Made by a program: the position numbers and the translations under genes. A DNA stretch of 64,000 bases. Origin: Haberlea rhodopensis. Its lineage: Eukaryota; Streptophyta; Magnoliopsida; Lamiales; Gesneriaceae. The DNA lies in assembly GCA_907163345.1 (NCBI GenBank), contig CAJQUN010000024.1:5642001-5706000 (forward strand). The letters run 5' to 3'. Shown here in pieces: positions 56,254 to 64,000 of this stretch. Position 1 is the first letter of the stretch; the number at the start of each line of letters is the position of its first letter. The notes under the pieces were generated by a model, which did not search any database, was not told where the DNA came from, and saw only the letters and a list, made by a program, of their open reading frames with translations.

Positions 56254-57424
56254 TGTACAGACCCTAGTTCCTTAAGTGCGGATTAAAAGCATAAGCAGAG
56301 CTAACATGTATAGTCAGAGTATAAAATTTCGTGTTGAAGCCTTGAGCTTTAAGGATTACATGCCAAAATAAGGACTTTTAAAATGTTAATTACATTCCCA
56401 ACCAAATGAATGTTAACCCTATAGATTTACACTACTCCTATAGTAGAAACTATACAAAAGAATCACAGCGTCTATGTCAAAAGTGGTTCCCCACTAGCTC
56501 ACTGCTTCAACCCGTTCTTAACCCCCTTCATGCCAAAATGTATCTACAAGGACAACCCCCAAATCATGAGCATATAATAATCCATATTCAACATAATATG
56601 ATTATAAGGCGTAAATGCATAAACCGTAATTATAAAACACTTCATGTTTTCCAATGCATTTTAAACGCTCCCATTTGGTTGTCCATGTACCATAACTCAT
56701 GAGTATAATCAATAGATTATTTAATGGTTCCACAAATGTCATGACATATCACCATTTCATTATCACCAATCACCAATCCCTAGTCTGTTAAAACAGTGTA
56801 TTTTAATGCACCTCGCTTGTCATGACAGCGGCACTAATACCCCTCGCTTCGACATATTAGCGGCATTGAATAACCTCCCTCAAATGTGACATGCAGCAAT
56901 ACCCTCGCTTCAACATTTGGCAGCAAATATTCTTTCATCGCTACAATATGACAGCTGCAAGTATTCTATCATCGCTTCAAGTGACAACGATAAAGCATTA
57001 AAATCATCACTCTAATATAACCATGACTCATGGGATGTGCACCAAACAATCATCATACACATATGCAATCATAATACATAGTTCAACATGTATTTGCATC
57101 CACAATGCACATTCAATATACTTGCATCCACAATACAAATTCCAATGAGTATATAAAATACATGTTACCGTTGGGTGCCTGTACGTCTCTTTACGTACAT
57201 TTCCAAAAGTAGGATTTGGTATGACTTCACTTCCTTGGCTGTGTTGCCACCTAGGAATTCGCCACAAAAATTATGAACGACCAGAATTAATTATGATTTA
57301 AGATCTCAAGTAAACTATATTTTATTTCCATTGCTTATAAACCTTCTCACACCTACACTTTAACTACAGCACCGTTAATGGGGTTCCACTCTACTGAGCA
57401 GCTCCATTTTGTAATTAAACATAC
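56254..57424. repeat. Unclassified LTR-like repeat
   Basis: Begins TGTACAGACCCTAG at the point where element F breaks off, similar to the TGTAAAGACCC start of element B's LTR. 56810-56990 holds degenerate repeats of about 55 bp (CCTCGCTTCRACATATTAGCGGCA-like words). No matching right terminus or target duplication was found before the next LTR at 57425. Confidence 0.5.
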
Positions 57425-58829
57425 TTGTCGGTGTATGTGATAAATGTCGTTTTTACACTTATTTTGCTATGATTTTGTATTGATTTTCAAGTTGATTCAT
57501 GGTCGATTTTACGTTTTTGGTATATATCTGTGATTTCAGGAATCTAGGTGAAAGTGCATAAAAGTGGATGAAATGCTAAAATGATGAAAAAGGACCAAAC
57601 CGAGTCAATGAAGCACGAAGTTGGAATTTTAAAGCCTCGATCGATCGAGAAGCACTGGTCGATTGATCGAGCGTAGAAGGGTTTTTGGCCAACAAAAGTT
57701 GAAGACAAGCGATCGATAGCCAGCCTTGCTCGATCGATCAACGAAGGCAGGAAAATTCAAAAACGAGAAGGAAGAGCTATCCTCTCGATCGATTGCCCAG
57801 CGAAGTTTTCAGTAAAAAAATTCATTTTTGCATTTGGTTCAACAAGGGCACTTCCATCCAACCCTTCCACTATATAATGGACCTTGCACACGAATTTTTG
57901 GACTTTTGCACACCATAATTCAGACCTAGGAGCAGCATCCTTCATCCCACATCCATCCAAAACACCTCAAGCCATTAAAGATCAAGAACAACGCAAGAGA
58001 CGGAATGACGGAACAACGCACAGAGTGACACCTCGTTTATTCGTATTTCTAATCTTGTTTATTTTTTTATTTTCAGAATTTTGATGTTTAGATTGTTGAA
58101 AACATATTTATGCATGATTATTTGATGACGATTGTTGGCTGGCTTGTTTATCAAGACTAGGGGATCCCGTGTTTGAACCCATGATTTGAATATTAGTTTT
58201 TTATTCAGTTTTTACAATCTTTGCGCATGATTTACGTTTTTAATGCTTTCAAAATATTAGCTATCTTTTGCATGAAGTTGGTAATCGTAATTGACTTGAC
58301 CATACAAAATTACAGTACGACATAGTAAATTAGACGGTGGGTTTTAGGTTGAAATGGACCAAGTAAAATCAAGCACACGTGTGATAGCTATATATTTACC
58401 AAAATCGAAGGCTAGTAGTTTTCACAAATCATTTTTTGGTATTAATCGTTCAATAAAGACACGGGAGTGGTTTAATACACATTAATACTAGACTTGTTAT
58501 AGATTGACTACAGTATAACAAATGCAATAGGAAAACTCGTCACCTTAGAACGTAGGATTTTGAATCTTAATTAATAGGAGAATTGTGGGGGATTACACGG
58601 GCAAATCGACGTCTTGATAATTGTTTTATCATATTTCTTCACTATCCATCACTGCTGCTTATGTTGATTTTTGTGTTTTAGTCAATTTAGTTTAATAATC
58701 ATTCTATAGTCGTAGGCTAAATATAGTTAATCTAATTGAAAGTGGTACTTACTTTCTATTACTCGTGGGTTCGACATTCATACTTTTCATCTACTAACTT
58801 GACAGCGTGCACTTGCGATATAATCGCGT
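57425..58829 (+). mobile_element. Solo LTR, gypsy type, with GATCGATC cluster
   Basis: Homologous, in opposite orientation, to the LTR at 59610-61321 (shared GCTAAAATGATGAAAAA, ATATATCTGTGATTTCAGGAA-like and GTGCACTTGC words). The repeat CATAC flanks it (57420-57424 and 58830-58834); if that is the target duplication, the ends are TTG...CGT rather than TG...CA. It carries five GATCGATC-type palindromes at 57636-57790 and a TATATAA box at about 57872. Confidence 0.65.
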
Positions 58830-58834
58830 CATAC

Positions 58835-59605
58835 AAGAAAATAATTGTTTAAAATAATCAAGATCAAGTATGTATGCTTCAGACATCACAAAAGAAAAAA
58901 GTGGTCACCAAATGCTTGCGTGATTCACATTATGTATGCGGCCATTAAAAAACGTCCAACTATGTGCGCATTTGAATTTATGGTATTCATGTTATTATTT
59001 ACCTTTCGGTTAAGAAATTTAGGTGTATTTGGATGAAACAATTTGATTTGGTGGAAATGATTTTTAAACTAATCATTTAAAATTACTAAATTTGAAATGA
59101 CACGCAGTATATTATCATTTTTGTAAAAACCCATTTTTTCACCCAAAGTTTTAGTCAACCAATATACTCAAGGTTGTTTATTTAAATCAATAACTTGGTG
59201 TTTAGAAATATTGAATTGTATTAGAGTTAATATTGAGTTGTGTGATATCAATCTTATAGATATAAGTAATATCTTAATGATCTAATCATTTTGTTAGATC
59301 AAATGAGGAATAAAATGGATAAATATTATACCTCCAGCCATTGTTTCTTGCTCCCGATATCTTCTAGCTTTTGGCTCTTCTAAACCTTTACAATCCCACT
59401 TTAGATGGTGTATTTGTGTATGAAAATAGATTGTTGGCTTATGGACCAAAAATGAAGTATTTATAAGCTAAACTCATACCATCAAAGAGCCTTAGTTTCA
59501 TAAGTTATGACATGGGATATGAAAAATTGAATGTAAAATTAAATGGACCACTAAATGAACATTTATTCATATGTTACTGATCGCTTTTTTTTTAAACAAT
59601 TATTT
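58835..59605. other. AT-rich spacer
   Basis: Between two LTRs of the same superfamily. A small basic open frame at 58845-59036 is unrecognised. Confidence 0.4.
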
Positions 59606-59609
59606 CCAA

Positions 59610-61321
59610 TCTAGCGATTTTAGACCGCAAGTGCACGGTGTCAAGTTTTAGTATAGATAGGAAGATACGGATTGTCGAACCCACAGGGACTAACAAGCAA
59701 GTACCAAATAAGACACTTTTAACTATATTTAACCTACGAAATTAATTTATAATTAACAACTAATTAATTAAAATAAACTACTAATCCAACCAAGTCAATA
59801 AAAGTAAACGAGAAAAATCCACTAGAGAAGATTATCGAGACTTTGGCTTACCAATGCAATTCCCTACAATTCTCGATTGAATATTCAAATATTTCTAAGG
59901 TGACGAGTTCTCCCAATTTATCTAATACACTCTCTCGAGTTATATTAAACCTAACACCAAATTGCAGTAAGTAACTCTCGTTCACTTATTTAACAATTCA
60001 ATGTTGCATAAGATCCATGAAAACTCCTAGCTTTCAATTATAAAAATCTATGGCTATCACGCATGTATTTGACGTCATCTCTCGATCTCGGTCTTAAATC
60101 CATGGTATGAATTATTAATTCCGTATCATAAAATCATCTCTCGATCTCAATTATGATACTAAAATCATTCAAATGTAATCAATCCTCTAAAAGCATGAAG
60201 AACATAAAACATACGCAAAGAACTATAAGAATTCAATCATTGAATCATCAAATCGAAGGTTCATAACAAAGGTTCGCCTAGCCTTGATAAATAAAATTAG
60301 TTCCTCATAATAAATCAAAACACAACAAAACTAAGAATTTAAAGACAAAGAAAAACTCCCAGCGTCGACTCCGGTTGTAGATCTTCGCTCATTCTCTTGC
60401 TTTCTTCTCGATCGTCTCTTTTTATCGCCTTGTTGGGTTGTTCCAATTCCTAGGGTGAAGTGGTGATGATGGATGATGGTGATGGAAGGATGGAGGTTGA
60501 TGATGGGGAAGAAAAGGTGGACGTGTGAGAGGAGTGAAGGAAAGAAAGGTTTGGATGGTGAATGGGTGTATGATATATGGAAGAAAGGTGGAGGTTATGG
60601 TGGACGTGAGATGGATTGGAGGAAGAAGATGGTGTGTGGTTTGGATCGTGAAGGAAAGGGGCTGTGAGATGGAGGCTGTGATGTGAGTGTTCTAGGGTTA
60701 AAATCTTATGTTTTGGTTGTAAAAATCGTTTGTAATATATAGGGGAAGGGAATCAAGGACTTCCTTGTTGGAAACAAACTCTATAAGGAATGTATTTTTA
60801 TGAAAACACATCGTCCCGATCGATCCGAAAAAGTGGCCGATCGATCGAGCCTTCCAGTAAGAATTTCGTTCAGTTTTCAGCCTTTCTCGATCGATCGAAA
60901 TGGTTTCTCGATCGATCGCCTTTCACAGTAAGTTTCTTCGCCTTTTTCAGCTTCTGGCGAGTTTCGTATTTTGGCCGTAACTTTCTCATACGAACTCCAA
61001 ATTTGATGAATCAGTTGTCCACGCGAATATAAAAGAAAGTTATACAACTTTTATATGGAACACATTTCCAAAACATGGCTCGAACATATAGTAATATGAG
61101 GAGAAATGAGCAACATGTGTCTTGGATTCTGGTTTCTTCCTCTTTTCTTCAACTTAATTCATTTTTTCATCATTTTAGCTTGATTTCTTCCCCTTTTATG
61201 AATTTCAACATTGATTCCTGAAATAGAGAAATATATACCATAAACCATAAGATATTTCAAGAATCAACACGAAAACATGTACATATCATAGCCTAAAAAC
61301 GCGTAATATTCAACCCTATCA
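59610..61321 (-). repeat. 3' LTR of a minus-strand gypsy-type element
   Basis: On the minus strand the purine tract AAGTTTGGGGGAG is followed at 61321 by TGATAGGGTTGAAT, the LTR start. The LTR ends near GACACCGTGCACTTGCGGTC at about 59625-59610. Paired GATCGATC palindromes occur at 60815-60930. Small plus-strand frames inside (60473-60667, 60790-61032) are LTR sequence. Confidence 0.7.
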
Positions 61322-64000
61322 ACTCCCCCAAACTTATCACTTAATCGTCCTCGATTAAGCATTAAGATCATAAGGTAGAGTTCATTCTTGATATTTGAAA
61401 CAATTATTTCATGACTTATTTTATTCTCAGAAATCTCATGCACATATACAAAAGTTGACAAGACATGTTTTCTCCTAATTCAAGCAACATATCTCAAAAT
61501 CGGAACGTGTGTGTGTGATATAGTCAGTCTCAAGTTTCATACACATATTCAAGATCAAATCATGTTAATCAACTCAAAGTCGAGATTATTATCAAGCACC
61601 CTATAAGCCTATTTACAAACAACTTCTCCACTAATGATAGTTACCCTCTAGACTTGGATCAAAAGGACTTTTTAAGCTTGTAATGTAAGGCCTTTGGTGT
61701 TGGCTTCAAAGAAAAGATAGGATAAGCGCAAAGAAGAGAGTATAATCATTTACAGTTCAAATTTTTCGCACACATCGAGCTTTTCTTCTTTTTCTTTTAT
61801 AGCCTTGGCCACTTTGGGTCTTATTTAGTCAATCTTTTTCTCAAGGCTTTTTATCTATCTTTTTATTTTCTCATTCATCATTTTTTTCAATAAGCTCATC
61901 AAGATATAACAATTCAAGTGCATCGAATGATATTCATTATACTCCCTTAGGGTAAGGATAACTTTTTTCATTTAGGCTCAAGGGTAAGTATAATGAGTTT
62001 GCCAAGAATGTCGAATGGGGTCTAATTATATGCAATGCATATACCATTCTTTTTTCAATAAAGCTCAAATAGGACACTAAGGATTGATATAGACTAGGTA
62101 AGCTTGAAAGGCTCAAACGTGTCAAAGATTGCCTAGATCATTTCCAAGTCAAGTTTGTAACTATAAAATTTCGCCTCAAAGTGTCATCATCAAATAAGTT
62201 CTATGATAGCTCTAAGATGCTCAAGACAAATCATCAAGTTCACAACAATTATCACTATTCAACATGCAATCCACAAGATCATGACTCATTGTGCTCAAAG
62301 TATTCCTCATTCTTGACATGCTAACTCAAATTAGGATATTCATGTACAAGTCCAATTACAAATCAAGTTCATATGCATAGTGAGATCAAAATCCTCATTG
62401 AATAGTCACTACTATAATTCATTCTTTTCTCAAGTTTGAACTCATAAAAAAAAATTTTAGCTCATAATAATCGGACAATTCAAGTGTCATTTAAGCACAC
62501 AACATGTGGTTAAAACAAGTAAAACATGCAAGCTACTACTCCCCCAAACTTAAATCAAACATTGCCCTCAATGTTTAAAAGAATCAAAAGGGAAACAATG
62601 AACTCCCCTGATCAAGACGCTTGCATGAGGGTTGAGGAAGATTTGTTCTTGAAAGCTCCACTGTTGTAGGGGTTCATCGCTCCAACCAAGTACCTAGCAA
62701 AAGAAGAATGCAAATGGTAAAATATTCGACTCGAGAGATAAACAAAACTAAAAACAAAAACTGAAAATTAAATAACAAAACTAAATAGCAAAAGGATACG
62801 CTTGGGTTGCCTCCCAAGAAGCGCTGATTTTTGGTCTTCGGCTTGACCATCAGAAGCAACCATCAAAGAGCGGTTGCCGCCCATAGTAAGTATCGTATGA
62901 TACCACTAATGGGTCTTCATTCAGTATGCCCTCAAGATTGGCAAGATTGTAACAGTGTACGCTCGTCGCTCCAACAACATTCTTGAATTGGTAGGCATGG
63001 GAGAAGGATTTTTGGCTTGGCTTCATATCTTGGAAGATGTAGTGTGGTGAAGTTGGCATCGATGGAAAATATGGATCCACATATGGCATAGAACATGTCT
63101 CCATCGATGGGCTCAAATCGGAATCTTTGAAAGTCTCTTCCTCTTCCAACATCACACTCGACTCATCTTCACATGGGAACTCCTCGGATAACATCTCTGA
63201 AGTAAGCTCAATCTCTCGAAGAGGCTCAAGTTCCCTCGACTCTTCCACACTAGTAGGATCACTCCCCCGAACTTGGTTGGTTGAGTGATCATCATCATAT
63301 AACCTAACTCGATTTGTCGCCTCTTGATTTGTAGCTCTCGTCTCTTCCTCCTGGCAACTAATTGAAATTGTTTCGATGAGGACTGCCATTTGCTGCTCCA
63401 GGTGACGCATTGAGTTGGTTTGGCACTCCAAACTGTTCTCGGTTGATGCCAAGAATCTTACTAAGGTATCCTCTAACTGAGTTGTGACATCTGCAGAACT
63501 ATCTCTCCTCTCTTCGCGATGTTCAAATGGTTGTGGTGTATCAATAGGGTAGTGAGGCTCCGGTGGGTATTGGTGACTCCAACCTTGTAGTGAAGGATCA
63601 CAATGCCAGTGAAGATCGAAGTTCGCCATATCATTGAACAGGTGCACCACACTGTCCTCATCTCTATCAACCAGGGGACTCCCAGTCACCAGTGCTCCGC
63701 TCAATACCCATTCTCGTGTCTGTGCATCCAACCCGTTGAAGAAATATTGCAAGAGAGTATAGTTCGAAAAGTTGTGATACCGGAATGTGTTGGCCAATTC
63801 ATTGAATCTCTCCCAAACATCGTAGAACGGCTCGGAACGTTGTTGGGCAAAGCTTGTGAAGGCTTGTTGATGTAGCATCTCCAAGTACCTCACAAGACAA
63901 ACAAAACAAAAACAAAATAAATATATATAAATTTTTTTTTCGAAATAAATCAACAAAAATGGTTAAATTATAGTCAAAGAACCTAGTATGATATTACTAA
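61322..64000 (-). mobile_element. Internal part of the minus-strand gypsy-type element
   Basis: From the right edge downward: gag-like frame (63956-62850), a short conserved stretch CTTGGGAGGCAACCCAAGCG on the minus strand (62820-62801), then about 1.4 kb of non-coding sequence with two G-rich AAGTTTGGGGG tracts (about 62552 and 61332), the second bordering the LTR. No protease, RT or integrase lies between gag and LTR, so this looks non-autonomous or internally deleted. The left part of the element lies beyond the window. Confidence 0.7.
62850..63900 (-). CDS. Gag-like protein of a non-autonomous gypsy element
   Basis: Open on the minus strand for about 350 codons with no internal stop. The first half contains AFTSFAQQRSEPFYDVWERF and NELANTFRYHNFSNYTLLQY, close to the Athila/Tat-type gag block (Q-E-S-YDAWERFK-L-PHH-FYNGL). 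The second half is acidic and Glu/Ser-rich (SEEFPCEDESSVMLEEEE), without a zinc knuckle. The first about 20 residues of the longest frame are hydrophobic and AT-derived and probably not real; the true start lies upstream, perhaps beyond an intron or outside the window. The final residues RQPLFDGCF precede the GGGAGGCAACCC stretch. Confidence 0.75.

Noticed and set aside
60473..60667. Met/Gly/Lys-rich plus-strand frame
   Set aside because: It lies within the minus-strand LTR in purine-rich sequence; composition alone explains the open frame.
1..64000. tRNA, rRNA or other RNA genes
   Set aside because: No cloverleaf-like gene with A and B boxes or rRNA core sequence was recognised by eye; tRNA-like words seen were retroelement primer sites. 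A tRNA scan would settle this.

Overview
The window is nuclear DNA from a flowering plant, most likely a eudicot. The evidence is intron-containing genes for plant-specific families (a pollen-type pectate lyase, an F-box/FBA protein, a plant PQQ-propeller protein), a mitochondrial GUF1/LepA gene with 11 small exons, an auxin-carrier (PIN) pseudogene, and many AT-rich LTR retrotransposons and hAT elements. The species cannot be read from the sequence.

Layout. 1-4940: AT-rich DNA with a three-copy tandem repeat (384-888), a TA microsatellite, and decayed coding-like pieces that cannot be named with confidence. 4945-23481: one old minus-strand Ty3/gypsy element (element A) carrying five separate insertions: a foldback/LTR-like element (5597-6794), a plus-strand gypsy chromovirus (6864-12087), a hAT transposon (14338-16167), a minus-strand copia element (16330-19497) and a solo LTR (20951-23427, itself hit by a hAT MITE). 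Target-site duplications are visible for all five, and reading frames rejoin across the junctions I checked. 23482-26820: the 5' part of a copia element whose 2.2-kb LTR holds a plastid psbC fragment and a GC-rich unidentified stretch; a hAT MITE with a perfect 8-bp duplication lies just inside.

26820-50110 is the gene-bearing part: an F-box gene (minus), copia tails, a PIN pseudogene, an LRR relic, an eL27 ribosomal-protein pseudogene, a pectate lyase gene (plus, 4 exons, 460 aa), a 758-bp foldback element, the GUF1 gene (minus, 11 exons, 664 aa) and a PQQ/polyvinylalcohol-dehydrogenase-like gene (minus, 4 exons, one unresolved splice frame). The genes look like unrelated neighbours; nothing suggests a cluster or shared pathway.

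50600-64000 is again transposon-rich: a plus-strand copia element split by a solo LTR (54074-55414), an unclassified repeat, a solo LTR (57425-58829), and the 3' half of a minus-strand gypsy-type element with a gag-like ORF running off the right end.

I found no convincing new biological system. The most informative signals are the nested insertion stack, the organellar segment inside a copia LTR, clusters of GATCGATC palindromes shared by different LTR families, and the unresolved frame in the PQQ gene. All calls come from reading the sequence by eye; splice sites and family names are inferences.
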